From Anarhynchus alexandrinus (Eukaryota; Chordata; Aves; Charadriiformes; Charadriidae), in contig VUYV01000121.1 in NCBI GenBank assembly GCA_008711295.1, positions 261,690 to 325,689 on the forward strand: a DNA stretch of 64,000 bases, given 5' to 3'. How positions within the stretch are numbered: position 1 is the stretch's first letter; the number at the start of each line of letters is the position of its first letter. Position numbers and translations under genes: made by a program. Positions 1 through 13,390 of this stretch are shown here, piece after piece. The notes below the pieces were generated by a model that saw only the letters and a program-made list of their open reading frames with translations, was not told the origin of the DNA and did not search any database.

Positions 1-3000
1 GCCACAAAAGCCCTCTTGAATATATTTAATATTGGTATCCAAACACAGGCATAGCCACAACTAGAAATCCCAATTGTCTTTATGAGCAGAGGTGGCCAGT
101 CCAGCCTATGAAAAATCATCACATACCTGCAAGATAAACAAGAAGCTCAGGATGAGCACAGTCCCAGAACAAGTTATCTTTCTTGGGACTCTGCCAAGCT
201 TTGTTTTATCAGCATTCAGAGCTGTTGTCATCTTTGTGAAAAGGAAACAAACACCACTGAAACAGAAGAGAGATAAAATGAGAACAGTGATAAGGAGTTC
301 CTTAATTACTCATATTCTGAACTTTCGCTCTAGTAGTGCATTTTCAGACTTACCTTAGGGCAACTAACTGGCAACATTTGCAAGTACCTCAGAAGAAGCA
401 GGAGAGGTTTTGCATATCTTTCAGAAAGATGCTGTCGTTTACCTGCCCTTTACATTATCTTCATTTCCTTCCATTACATCAATAAGCAATTGTTCTCTCT
501 CTTTCCCACACACAAGTGATCTCTGTCCCTGCAGAGCAGTAGATCATACAAGACCATAAAAGAAAGAACACAGTTATCCTCTTGTATTTTAGTGGAGAAA
601 ATGGAAATTACAAGCACATTAACTCTCCAGCAGAAATGATACATGGTATTTAATTGTTATTCTTGAACTCAAGGGAACTGTAAGTGCATACTCTGGGAAT
701 GGCATCAGATTATCTCAGGTGGAAACTAGCAACAAGTTCTTTTGTGGTAGGGATGAGGCAAGCACAACCTAACGACTTTCTTTTCCCCTCATCTGAAAGG
801 GAAGGTGATGGCAAAATAAGTCAAGGGAAAATCACCAGTAAAAAAATAAAAAATAAAAAAGACTGTTTCATCAAAAAGATATGCACAAAATGCTTCCCCA
901 GGCATCATGGTGAAATAGCGGCAGCAAAGCATTCACTAAGGAATGGGACAGAGTTGGCACCAGCAGAGACAACGAAAACATTGCGTGCCAGCTGTAAACC
1001 ACCCTCTGGTCTCACCTGCCCTCATATGTTTGACTCATGCAGTGATGTTGCCATTGGTATGGATTGAAGCTTTTTCTCCATCTGTCTGAGCAGATGAGAG
1101 CTCTGAAACAGTGTCTTAAGGAAAGCTATTCTAGTTATAGTGGAGGCATGTTTTTCCATCTTGCATTCTTCCACCTTTCTAGACAGGTATAGATACCATT
1201 AAAAGAAAAAGACACTTCAGTTTACTTGAAGTTTGCTCTTGCAATTTGCTCAAAGATAAAAAGTTTCGCTATTTCGCTATCAAACTTTCACATTACAAAG
1301 AGTACCAGTGACTGAAACCTAGACGTTATATCTGGTTCACAATTATACAGTAACCATTAAGTTTTTTGTTATAGCCTATTGTTCACTGCAGAAGAAAACA
1401 AGACAAACATTACTGACCTACTTTTTCCTGACTGAGGCTTTGAAAAGTCAGCAACTGTAAAGCCAAATGTTGTTTTCATTCACTTCACTTAAGACATGGT
1501 TCAGCAAAGTACTAATTTGGAGCCTAAGTGTCTAAGTAGACTGACTGATCTTAGTAGGGCTACTCAGGTAGTCCTTGCTTTTGCAAGCATTTTCCTTTTT
1601 TTTTCCCCCCAGAGGAAGGGATCGTCAGTGATTACAGGTTTGTGCAGAACCTCCCACTCCATTATTCCACTATTTCCTTATTTACGTTATAAAATTTTGA
1701 GTTATGACCATTACTGCAAGACCTTTGACACTGCTAACAGACAGCAGGATGCCACCCTGCACGTAGTTGCCTAAGAACACTTGAAGTGCGCCAGCTATAT
1801 CTCTTAGGGTACTGGGACGCACAGTAATCCAGAAGCAGCATGAAATTCAGCCGCCACACATCTCAATTTTTGGACTCATCAAATCTCCATATCTCAGCAA
1901 CAACAAATCATATTCTTGGCGTGCACATGATCACTCAGTGGAGACAATTGATTTTCAATGTGTTTCAGCAAAAGAAAGTCTGGTTTGAAAACTGCTTTTC
2001 AAGATTCAGCTCTTAAAAAATGAAAAAGGGAGAGGAGAGGGAGAGGGGATCTTATGAAGACATACCTAGGTTTGTATTCATTTATGCCTGGTCCCGTCTG
2101 TCATGTCATATGCTATTATGAAGCACAAACTGATTTCTTAAAGAGAGAGGATCTGGCTGCTAGTAGTATATGATCCATTTGGGACTTATCACTGAAAAAA
2201 AACCACTTCAAATTCAATAATTCAGATGGACCAAGGCTTTTTTTTTTTTTTTTTAATAAAACCACATTAAACTGCATGAAAAATGCTGTGTTTGTATTCT
2301 GGCATTTTCAGCGGTTTTGATTTGGTTTTCTTTAAAGTTAGGTGCGATCAATTAAAAAACTCATTGTCCAAAGGGTAACATCAGTGCGTGGGAGATATTA
2401 CCACTCTTTTAGGATTTGTGCCTTAGATCTCTTTCATATGTTGGTGCACCAGTGCATGACCAGTTGAGGCAAAAAATACATGACAGAGAAACATCAGGCT
2501 CATATTATACAAACGCATAGTTTCCCTCACTGAGGTCTTAAAGCTCTTTAGTTCTAGTAATCTCCTTTCTAATGTCATGTCCACTGTTTCTAATACCTTG
2601 GTAGACCACAGAAGGAAAATTCTCACTCCAGAGAACACATGAAATAAATGCTGAAGCTAATGGGGCAATTCTTGCCTATTGAAAAAACAAAGAAGCCTCT
2701 TAGTGCATGTCCTTAGGCCAAGTAAGTGATACTTAGCGATACCTCTTAATCTTCAGCAGCGAAAAATCTATTGCACGTTGCCTAGGGCTAAAATGAATCA
2801 ATCAGACATGTAAAATATTGTTGACAGTGATGAACTCAACCTGCAAAGAATCAAGAAACATACTATTTTCCTTTTATGATTTTCAGGTTATATCCTACAG
2901 AGTGCAAACAAATTCTAAGTCTGGAGAGTACACTGGGTCTGTAAAACCCAGCCCCAGTAATCCTACGACTCCTGCTCAGTGAGCTGGCTAGTTCACAAAG

Positions 3001-4329
3001 GAACCTGTTTCTTAAGGTTGGTCATATGCGCTCAGAGAGCTCCACTGACTGCACTCTGCAGCCTTCCTCTGACTGCACATCCTGCTCCCAGGCCTAATTC
3101 ACCCGCCTTTTTTCCCCTCAAGAAGAAAAAGCTTGGCAGCCCCAAAGGTTACAGAGCATTTTAGAAAATCTTTACTTATTAACAGATGACTCCTGCTAGT
3201 TTGTAGGAAAAATTAGATATGACCACTAATGTTCAGGCATTAGATGTCAATACTTCCAGAAGCCCAATAGAAAAATCTCACCGCTTTGCTTGACCTCTAC
3301 AATTTTTCATCCTGTAGTGTTTTCTGGTGTGATATCACAGCCAGTAAATTTTTCTCTTCATGCTTGGCAAGGGTCCAGATGGTTTTTAAGTCACTTGTTC
3401 GGGCAAAAGAAGAATGGTACATTTGGGATGAAATTATCCTGGAGGGCATTGTTGCAATTAGAGAGATGAATGGCCTTCGGCTTTAATTAGAACACTAGGT
3501 ACAGGTTTCATATCCTTATTCGGAGGAATACAGCTCAGTCAGCTAGCTAATGTAGTGCTACTAAGTCAATACCTGTAGAAATGCAAACACCACTTCTAAA
3601 GAAGGGGAGGTTTCAACTCCATGTTTACTTATAAATAAAATACAGCTTAGTAGGAAGAAACATCCTGATCGTCACGAATACTCCTGCCTTATTCCACCTA
3701 GCGTGTTAAAGATGCTTTTAAATTCACAATAGAATAGCATGCTTGAGAAGGTTGGATGGGCATGAAAAATGAGTTCAGGACATTTATATTACAGTTATAA
3801 GTATGCCCATGCCAGATAACATGCAATTACATATCTCAAAACTCATTCTAATGGTAGAATTGTTTTTGTGCTACTTGAACAGAAATCTGTTCTTTAAACC
3901 ACAGTGCTTTCTTGTGCTTTTCAAGCTTCAGGAGATAACATTTTGTGCTACATATCTACAGCTTCACAAAGACAAAAATACTAAGAGAACATTATTAAGG
4001 TCATAAAGACAAACTCTCTTAGGGTTAGGAAAGGAAAGAATTAAGATTGCTAGTCCTGCCTCAGCTCAGATTCCCTTTTCCATATGAATTATGCTGTAAC
4101 CTTTGATGATACAAGTGTATTTTTTCCACAGCATTTTTCCTGCCTCCTTTTGTGAATAGGATGGACTGTGCTCACTTAATGAGCATCAATTCAATATTTT
4201 GTCTTCTGCTTGTTGTTCAATGTATTGCCCTAGGCCTTATTTACTGCACATTTACAAATGTGGTTCTGAAGACAGAATTATTAATTTCCTCCTGGGTGTT
4301 TCTGTGGTGCTCATCATTAGCGTATGTGA
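1..4329. other. Intergenic AT-rich DNA, no gene seen
   Basis: Only chance open frames and short homopolymers are seen (T17 at 2,238-2,254; A-rich 840-860). No recognisable repeat or exon. Confidence 0.6.
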
Positions 4330-4428
4330 GTGCTTCACAAACATTATGTGATTTATCTTCCCAACACTGTTGCGAGGTGAGGGGACAGAACCAGCCCCAG
4401 TTTACAAAAGGGAAACCAATACAAAGAA
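4330..4428 (-). mobile_element. MIR-family SINE relic
   Basis: The plus strand reads GTGCTTCACAAACATTATGT, then TTATCTTCCCAACACTGTTG, CGAGGTGAGG and CCCCAGTTTACAAAAGGGAA. In order, these correspond to the antisense of the MIR 3' half: cttacatacattatctc, aatcctcacaacaaccc, tgaggt, and ccccattttacagatgagg. The match is by eye, with many substitutions and a small insertion, as expected for a SINE older than the bird-mammal split. Confidence 0.7.
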
Positions 4429-4609
4429 ATTAGAATAACGGAAAGATACACTAATTCTGGATGCCTTGTTTGTGAAAAACAACAATTAGTGACTAATAAA
4501 TGACAGGACTTTCTACTAGAGTCCCAATTTTTTCTCTTGTTTATTGTGTCATTTCTCAAACTGGTCTGGTTTCTACTCTGACAGCTTTTCACCTTGTCTG
4601 TATTTCCCT

Positions 4610-5045
4610 TTCCCCAGCTTCATCTTCCCATCTCACACCAGTTCCCAGTCTGTAAAGGTCTTGTTGGTTTCTCAGCCAGTCTCAGTGCCACCTCTGTATT
4701 CCTATTTCAAATGTTTCAACTGATCCCACCCTTGGTATCTTAGCTGTTTTTCATCATTTTTCCCTATCCCTTGCCCCATTAATTTAATTCTATTTTTCTA
4801 GTCCAGCCAGTCTTGCAATCTCATCTATTTCTTCACGCAACCTTTATCTCTCCCCCTATCCATTTACTTCTTGCTCATCTTGTCCAGCAGTCCCCATCTC
4901 CTTTCCACACATCTTTCAGGGGTTTATTTTCCTTCTTTTCCTCTACCACCTCTACACTTCTAGCTTTTGCTCTTTTGCCTCATTTCACGTTTTCACCAGT
5001 GTATGCCTGTCTCCTCAGCAAATTCCAGCTCTTGTTCCTGTGAAG
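4610..5045 (+). repeat. Long pyrimidine-rich stretch
   Basis: About 430 bases with strong C+T excess on the plus strand and few G, ending near GTTCCTGTGAAGGGG. Overlapping open frames here result from the composition. It may be the 3' UTR of an old L3/CR1-like element, similar in texture to 52,560-53,015 and 57,850-58,020, but no diagnostic tail was found. Confidence 0.5.
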
Positions 5046-6231
5046 GGGTCATATCTCTGGTACTGGTGCCCAGCAGGGGCTTCTATTCTTGGAGAGGGAA
5101 AATAAAATCCTTCCTTTTGTTGGTAGCACTCAAACTTGACATTATATGTAATTACCAAGCATGCTATTTCAGTCCTGTACTAAACCATGCCCCATCCAAG
5201 CAGAAGCTTTGGAAGACTTATCTGTCAAACTTTTGAACTTTGTTGAACTCCAGCAAATCAGATATTTTTAAAGGCTTATAGTTTGGCTGACAGTGGATTT
5301 TTTTTTTTATACGCATAACAACAGGAGCATCCCTAACAGAAACTCTCTGCTCTGTTCAGATTTCAAAGCCTCACTCTGAAAGTGGGAATACTAGAGCCTT
5401 CTGATGACTCACTCAATTTTTTTAAGACAAGGAAAACTTGTTTTGTCATGTTTCAGTTGTAAAACAACAAAACATTCTTGTTGAAATTACTGTATATAAT
5501 TTGGATAGGCTTGTTATAGAAAACCCTACCCTCAAAATTCACATTTTTGAGAGCTAACACATCCTATTTTCAGTTTCTTGTAATGGGAAGTGTTTGGCAA
5601 CTTTAATTATAGAAACTGTCATCAGCCCTACCTGTAATACAGATACCTGAATGCACACACATAAACTTCTTGTGTGTGTGTCTATCTCCATGACAGGGAA
5701 AAAAAAAAAATAGTAATCCAAGTTTGTGCAGTCACAGAAACATGAACATACACAAATGACTTTAAGTTTTCGTTTGCTTAAATAAAAACACCCAGGGGAA
5801 TTCCTTAAGGGAAAATATATAAAGCAGAAAAAACTAATTTTCCAGGCAATTTATCACATCCCTTCTCAAATGCATATTCCAACCATACAGTCCTCTCACA
5901 GCTCTTAAAATGAGCTAGCTCTTGTTAGTGATGGACAAACTATCAGTACCACAGTAGAGCTGAATTTCTAAATGTATGCATTACCAAGACAGTTAGGTGC
6001 TGGTACTCTCATGGTAATTACAATATGCACCTTAAAATCTGTCTGCACCTGTTGCCACTGCAACTGTGCCTCCAAATCCCCTGCCCCATCTAGTAATAGT
6101 AATAGAATCACAATATTTAACAATAATATAACATTTAACTTTGTACCAGTATTGCGGAAGACCCAGATGGTCATGATCAAATATAGCAAGCTGCAGGACA
6201 CTGTCACTAACAGCACAGAGCCTGTAGCCAA

Positions 6232-6313
6232 GTGGTTTCGTTGTTTGGGGTTGTTTTTGTTGGTTTATTTTGTTGGGTTTGGGTTGGGTTTTTTTGGTTT
6301 TTTTTTGTTTTTT
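6232..6313 (+). repeat. G/T-only low-complexity tract
   Basis: About 80 bases are almost entirely G and T, including GGGTTTGGGTTGGG near 6,275-6,288 and GGGG at 6,247-6,250, so a G-quadruplex with one long loop is possible. A 188-codon frame running through it is a low-complexity artefact. Confidence 0.85.
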
Positions 6314-7340
6314 AGACAGATGAGATCAAACTCAATATCTATCAGTGTCAGAATCCCTCAGGACCCTCAGGCATCTGACATTTTCTCTGTTATCTCTCTA
6401 TACAGCAGGATACGTACTTGGATAACAGCTGTACCCATTCGACATTTCTTCCTTCCACCCCCTGCATCCCAAGTGGTCCTAGAGCCTGGAGCTGTTACTT
6501 CTTGGTCACCTTGGAGAAATTTAAGAGAGTTAGTATAGGAAAAAAACAAACAAACAAACAAAAAAAACCCCATTACAGTACCCCAATGACTGTAAAGATA
6601 TTCCTTGAACAGAAATGGGATAACTTGATACTAATAAGCTTGAAACCCCTCAGAACTCAGGCCAGGTTAAAATGATTTCAAATGGAAGCATTAATTTACA
6701 AAAGTCCAAAGAATACAAACACAATTACAAAGCACATGTGTATTTTGTCTGAAAAGAAGTCTTTTGTGCCTCCAGCTTTCAGGGTTATTAGACTTTGTCA
6801 GACTTCTAGCAGAGGTTCCAGTTCTTTACCAACACTTTACCTCTGACTTACATTCCTAGAAAAGACTCTTGGTCTGGGAAAATAGGCTGCTTTTTGCACT
6901 CCTATGAGGGAGCTTCCTTGAGGATTCATTCAGTTTCTGAGTTTCATTCTTATTCCCCTATCCTTCTTCATAGAATTATTTGATATTTCTTATTAGACTA
7001 TTAACTACTCTCACCTCTTTGGAAACATCCATATGTCTGACAGGTCAGGTGCAGCCCCCTTTTGTGCTTGACTAAGCCGATTGTTAACTCCCTGAGTAGT
7101 AAAATGTTCTTTTTGTCTAGGGAGGCACTATGTATCTCTTAACATGGAGAATTTCAAGGCATTAAAAATGTGTAAAGCATACCAACAGGTGATTATGATT
7201 TATATGAAAATGTATTAAAATGTAGATGGATAAAATACACATGGCACAGTACTGGCCATGTGAATGAAATTAGATTACAAAAAAATCAGTGACAGTGGAG
7301 TTGATGGGATCCTAATGAGTTTGGAGACGTGTCCCCACAG

Positions 7341-7413
7341 CTGCCCAACACCATGCAGAAGGCTGAGCAGGAGGTGGAAATGTTATGCGCAGGAGCAGCA
7401 TGCCAAGACCTGC
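7341..7413 (+). other. Exon-shaped segment, gene unknown (speculative)
   Basis: GTGTCCCCACAG precedes 7,341 and a consensus donor GTAAGT starts at 7,414. The 73 bases are open in two frames; frame 1 reads LPNTMQKAEQEVEMLCAGAA and ends CQDL. No family is recognised. The acceptor lacks a long pyrimidine tract. Chance is the leading explanation. Confidence 0.15.
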
Positions 7414-10221
7414 GTAAGTCAGCCAGGGTGAGCATTTCTCTCCCCTGGGTGCTGGTCCAAACTAGGCCAGAGGGGCTGGGGCCTTGACAAAATTAGTGTA
7501 TGTCATGTAAAAGTCTCTTTGAACAAAAATCTTACTATAAAAATTGTTATCCGCTCTCCACGCCCATCCCATTTGGTCAATATGTTTCAGATTATATGTC
7601 ACTAACTGATATGATTATGTTCCTGTGTTTGCCTATCTCGAGTTCCACCATGAGAATATGCCAAGCCTCATCAGTCCTTCTGACCCCAACAGAGCATGGC
7701 TCCTTTCTACATAACTCTTTTCCAAGAAACCGTTTTTCAAAAACCAAGGACGTATTGCATTACTACTGATTAACAATATACTTAGGCTAGACTACATTCC
7801 TGCTACCTTAGACTTGAACAATAGCAAGGTACATCAGAGTGCCCACTAATAGACTTCTAAGTGCACTACTCTGACGGCTGAAAATTACATGGCATAGCAA
7901 CGCACTTGGCTTACAAAGCATTGCTGTAAGAGCTAGATGCCAAGGATTTATTGCTTTCGATTTCCGACCCTTCAAACAGTTCAGCACTGGGTCTACGCAC
8001 TCCCAAATATGGTTGTGCAAAAGGGAGAGAGTGTTGCAAGCACTGGTGGTGCAGGTACTCAGGCAGCTGGAGGATGTTACCCGAATGTGCTCCCAAGGAC
8101 ACTGCAGCTGTACTCCTTCACTTTGCCTTAACCTCTTCTTGTGGATAGAGGATAAGCCACAGGAGTTTCTCTCATGGAATAGATATTGGATATCGATCTG
8201 ACTCCTCTCTGTATGGAAAAAAGTTACGAGTGGTTCCTTTCATTGTCCCCATCGGAACTGCTGCCAATCAATGAGAATAAAGGTACCACCCTTAGTTTAT
8301 ATCTTACTCACCCAACATGTGCTGCAGAGGGAATCTCACTATGTGATGTACTTTTCTCTGGCAGGAATCAGGCTGTTGATCAAACCCAGCAATGCCTTGG
8401 AGGGCAATACAGTACACTTGTTGCTGTGTCCACAAACTGGTCAGAAGCAAATAACTGAAAATTATTTTTTTCTGCATACTTCTTCAATATAAGCAGCTAG
8501 CTGTAGTATTTTATTGATTTTACTGTTGGTTTCTATGGAAACAGATGTGGAGTTAATTAAGATCAAGGGTTAGAGCTGATAAAAATTGGAATTTTCAGTG
8601 CGGTTCATCTATCATGCACATTCAAATTAGTTTCCCCAACAAAATATCTATTGTGGAGAAATGGTGATGGCTGAATCATTTTAATAGAAGTAAATTAAAC
8701 TTGTTAAGATGACCTTAAAGCCGATACATTTGTTTTCTGTTTTTCCTGCTGAAAATGTTTTCCCTTTGATAAATAAATAAAAACAATTTAAAAAAAAATT
8801 ATTTAATTGCCAGAAGATCTTTGTGATCAAAAGCAATTCTCATTACAATCTGCTTGTCAATGTTCATTTGTATTAATTCATTCACCCAAGGACCCTAAGT
8901 GTTTTGCACAGCTGCTAAAACATTTGTCTGGGTAAAAGGAACCACTTCTTTGCCTTAGACCTCGTTATTCCTGTTAATTCATTCTACTGCATGTAACAAT
9001 GAGCCAACGGCCCTCAGATGCTCTCTGTGAGGTGGTATGCACGTGCCTGATCTCCAGGTAACTGCAGCTCTTAGCAGAAGCTGAATGTGTCTTCACTTTC
9101 TACAAGTAATACGATGAAGAGACAGTTCCCAAGTTCAGGTTATAACAGGCTGCATGTGTTTTGGCAAAGCTATCCTGAAACCACAATTAAAATGCTGGTG
9201 GTTCTGAATTTCCCTGGTGGTTCCACATCCAAATACCAGTGTGTTTACCCACTCATATCATATATTTGACTGACCTGAATGGATTCTTAGTGCCTCATGT
9301 TTGGAAAGATGAGCCTTTTCTTCAGCTCCATCAAAAAGCAGAGGGGAAAAAGGACTCCCTGACCTGCTCACTGTATGCTAGCCACAGCTTAATCATCTTG
9401 TCATCTCACAAAGGGGGCCATATTTTCTGAAACAGAACAGGAAAAGAAAAGGAAAATTCATGAAGAACCCTTGACTCGTGCTTTCACATTTCAGCTTTGC
9501 AGGGAAGATCCTTTCCAAATGAGCTTACAATCACTAAAACGAATTAAATTACCATTATATTCCTGGCCCTTCAAAATAGCATCAAAGCCACAGTCAGAGT
9601 CTGCTTTGTGTCAGATAGTGTAGGAGATGTAAGCTAGATCCAAATTCAGTGTTTCATTGCATTTGCCTGGAAGGGCTTTAGAAATGTGCCAGCCTCAGCT
9701 GAATCTCCCAAAGGGCTGGAGTAGCACGTGTGCCACTGGGAGGGGATGCTTTGCCTCAAAGCTGGTTTACCCAGTCCCTTTCCTTTCCCCAGTGCCACCT
9801 CTCAGTTCCACCTATGCATCTGATTATGTGGCTACTCTGTAAACCAGGAGGATCAACTGACATGATTAAAAATAGAGGCAGCCACTTCAAGCTGGCTTTG
9901 ACGTAAAGAGAAAGGTTCAGCTTCAGAAGGAAGCACAGGAAAGTCTCACACAGGAAGGCTGGGGATTAAAGAAAGTACTAATTGAGCTTGTCTGTCAGTC
10001 TGTTTGTGTATTTCTAACCACAGCCTATCTGTTTATATTACGGCCATCACTATAACATGCTAGTCCTGGTGCTTGCTGCATCTACAAATTCTACTAATAT
10101 GTTAAATACGACAGAACAGTTACCCTTTACTTCCACTGAAATGCATTCACCTCTGGTTTTTTTTTACCAGATAGGATTTACCAGAGGCTGACATGCTACA
10201 CAACTGTTCATAACAAGCCCA

Positions 10222-10236
10222 ACACACACACACACA
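10222..10236. repeat. (AC)n microsatellite, short
   Basis: Seven to eight uninterrupted AC units. Confidence 0.9.
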
Positions 10237-10304
10237 GTGTAAGCCGTAACTTACCCAGCAGAAACTCCAGAGGGAAAGGAGGTAGCCAGAATGTAATTAC
10301 CTAA

Positions 10305-10350
10305 GCTGGAATTTAGCCAGGACAATGGGGTTAAAATCCCTATTTGTTTG
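10305..10350. repeat. Ancient amniote repeat relic (unnamed)
   Basis: TGGAATTTAGCCAGGACAAT, GGGGTTAAAATCCCTA resembles a recurrent amniote fossil (tggaatttagccaggacaccggggttaacacccctac). Recognised from memory only. Confidence 0.35.
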
Positions 10351-11061
10351 GATTAATTTAATTGCTAAATATATTGTTCCACTAGTTGCTGTAGAAATAA
10401 GCTTTTTGTATTAGCCAGCAGGTTAAATAGCACTTTTATTGCAGTACTTACCGGCTTCTCTTCCTGCCAGTCACTTCTGCTTTTTATTTGACTTCCAGGT
10501 CTTTTGCATTATCCCTGTCAGCCTTGGAGCTGCATCTCCTAAGGACAGGTACAAAAAGCCATGATATTAGAGGAAAAAAATTGGGCAAGACAAGCAGCGA
10601 TAATTCATCTGGCACGTACTACTTCAGTCAAAGAAAGTTGGCAATAAATGTGAAAATATCTTTGTAGTGGCTATATTCTTTTCTTTAATAACATCATGAG
10701 GAAAAACGGTCACAGATCCTTCAGCTGTTGAAACAAAATTAGCTTTTATTACAGTCTAAAAAAGTAAATATCATAGAGTACAAACACAGTATTGCTGTGG
10801 TGTACCCAGAGGCATATACCAGCTATCCTCTGTATTGTAATTTAACATTGCTACTATTCCCGAGAGGACTAACCCTGCCAAACTCCACGTATTAAGGGAT
10901 CCTTCCCCATGCATGGTATGGTACATAATGCCACAATGCACAGTATAGGCTCTGCTCAAAGTAGCCTCAGATATTCCCAATCCTGCTTTCTCAGGCACCT
11001 TATATTCTCCCCAAAATTACTTTGGAAACTACAGCAGGACAAAGCAAATGGTCTAGTGATT

Positions 11062-11086
11062 AAAAAAAAAAAAAAAAAAAAAAAAA
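11062..11086. repeat. A25 homopolymer
   Basis: An uninterrupted run of 25 A. No retroposed gene or SINE is recognisable on its 5' side, so it is called a simple repeat. Confidence 0.95.
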
Positions 11087-13390
11087 GCGCAAGGTTTCTT
11101 CTCCTCTCTGCCCTTGATTCATAGGCCTGCAAATTCACATTTACAGGACGAGCTAACCTGCTAAGAACAGACCACACAGGTATTGTGGCAAGATATTTTA
11201 GTAGGCCCAGAGCCAAAGAAACAACAGCCACAGGTGTCTAAAGTACCGGTGCAGGATGGGGAGGGCAAATACAGAAAAGGCTCCCCTTTCTCTAATATGA
11301 AGTATGCATACAGCTGTATAACTAAAACCTTATTCAAAGCCACCCCCTTATGGCCTTCTCATTTCTCCCCCCCTTCCCCCCCCACTGGTGTGCTATCTGG
11401 AAAGGCTTTGCACAGACAAGAACCAAAATACCCCTCTCATTAATGCATGTGACCCCACAGATGAAGTCAAGACAATCCTGTGATAAGGTTATGACAGTAA
11501 AAAACTGGGATGTCTAGAGGTATATTTTGCAGGTTACTTAAACAAAATGCCAAAAATGTTTTTACTTCAACAACTCCACCATCACATATTTTGTGGAGGA
11601 GACACGCTACCAAAAAAACCTGCAAAATAACAAAAAACCCACACAACTTGTTGATGGAAGTTTAAGACCGTTTAAAAAAAAAATATTGAAGCTCTTTCAT
11701 ATTTCTATTGCCTGCAAAAGCAGGTGTGTAATTAACAGCTATAGAGAGCTCAGAGGGAATCATAGAAAACCATTAAAACTGACCAAAAATAGCTCTTTTA
11801 TGCTAAGATGTCAGAAATGTGAAGCTTTAAGTTCTTCCAGGGCTTGAAGGAAATGCTGACTCACTGAGAAACTAGATCCAAGCCTGGAAAGCACGTGTTT
11901 TCAGTTGTGCGGAATACCAGTTCTCCCTGGCTGGGAGTGTACTTCGAGCTACAGAAGCAGTAAAAGCTCCAGGGACAGAACTGACTCCTGTGCAACTCTG
12001 TCACAGCTGGCTGATCTGCATGGTGGGCAGCTCCCCTTCTGCTGGAGGAAAGCACCTGGAGGACAGAAAATCTGTCAGAAAAGGAGGGTGCCAGAAGCCT
12101 TCCATAATGGGCTCAATGCAGTGGAAGAAGGCTCAAAAATCAGAAGTGCCCAGTAAAGACAAGCACCTTCCAGACAAACATTTTTTCTGGAATCTCCAAC
12201 ACAAAGATCCCAAGTCTTACAGAAGCAGAACTGGAGAAAACCTTTTGAGATTCAGCCCATTGCTGTAACATCATAGCATATAAACCTTTTCATAGATTTC
12301 CATAAATCATCCCTTAAAACTAGGTAAGTTTTGGGAAAGAAGAGACCTGTAGAGAACCTTATTCCTCTAAAAATTATGAACTTCTAACATCTATTCTAAA
12401 CTTACCTGTTGCTGTAGCATCCAGATATGTTGCCTACACATCTTGTGTGCAAAAGAATGAAAAGGAGAGAGAAGCACAGGTTTCAAAGTCTTTCAACTGC
12501 CTATGGCTCTCCTGAAGTAGAGATGAAGAGCATCTGCTCATTAACTCATGGTAGAAATGCACCTTTACAAGATGTCATGAAAACAGAGTCAGGGAGCATC
12601 AGGACAAGCAGGGAGCCAAGGAGACCCCAGCACGGTGCAGAGCCCTCACCACCCCTGGCACCATCCCAAAAGCATCCAGACTGGCAACTAGTTCCCTGAC
12701 TGTCCCAGCAACGTGACATAAAGAGTTGGGGCTGGACCCAGGTGGGGCTTATGGCCCACAGGAAGTGGGTGCATGGGTGAGGGTACCTGGTGGGTAGGAC
12801 GATTAAGTCCTGTGAGTGTCCTCAGGGTGCTGGTACAGAGCCACGCGATCCTCTCTTAATCTCCAGCAGAAACCAGATCCAGTTCTGCAACATGCACTGT
12901 TAGAGGTGCCAACTCTGAATGTAGTCTAGTGAGCAAAGCATCTTCTGTCAAAGCAGTGGACCCCAGCGGCTCCAAGAGTACATGTGCTTTCCGAAAGACA
13001 GACCTCATAAATCCAGTATTCATGCCACTCCAAAGCCGGGGAACCTTCATAACAGAACATACAATTAGTGAAATATTTTTTATCCAGCTTAACTCCTGAG
13101 CAACAATGAACTCCTCTTCTTTGGATAACTCTTCCCAAGTATCATGCACGGCTGTTCTGTGTGCACAGCACCTATCACACTGCCTTTCTTTAATAAGCAG
13201 TACAATTCCTGATTGTTTTTCCTAAGCAATACTTCTCCTCTTGTACTTTTCCCTTCGTACTGCTGGTAAAACTTGATAAAATAGATTAGGACACTCTCCT
13301 CCTCACACCTTCAGTGCTGGACTTCAGGTGCCACAGCAACAGCATAAAAAAGTTTCTTTTTATTTCTTTTTTTTTTTATTTTCCTCCCAG

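Larger units (their letters stand above)
5046..13390. other. Intergenic DNA with low-complexity tracts and speculative exons
   Basis: Contains the G/T tract at 6.2 kb, the exon-shaped segment at 7,341, a weaker splice-bounded 50-base segment at 10,499-10,548 (TTGACTTCCAG before, GTACAA after), an AC repeat, an old repeat relic near 10,305 and the A25 run. No frame resembles a known protein. Confidence 0.5.

Noticed and set aside
5972..6538. 188-codon open frame on the plus strand
   Set aside because: A third of it is the G/T low-complexity tract, giving a phenylalanine/glycine run. No family likeness.
11062..11086. A25 run as the tail of a processed pseudogene
   Set aside because: No mRNA-like sequence or target-site duplication could be seen next to it.
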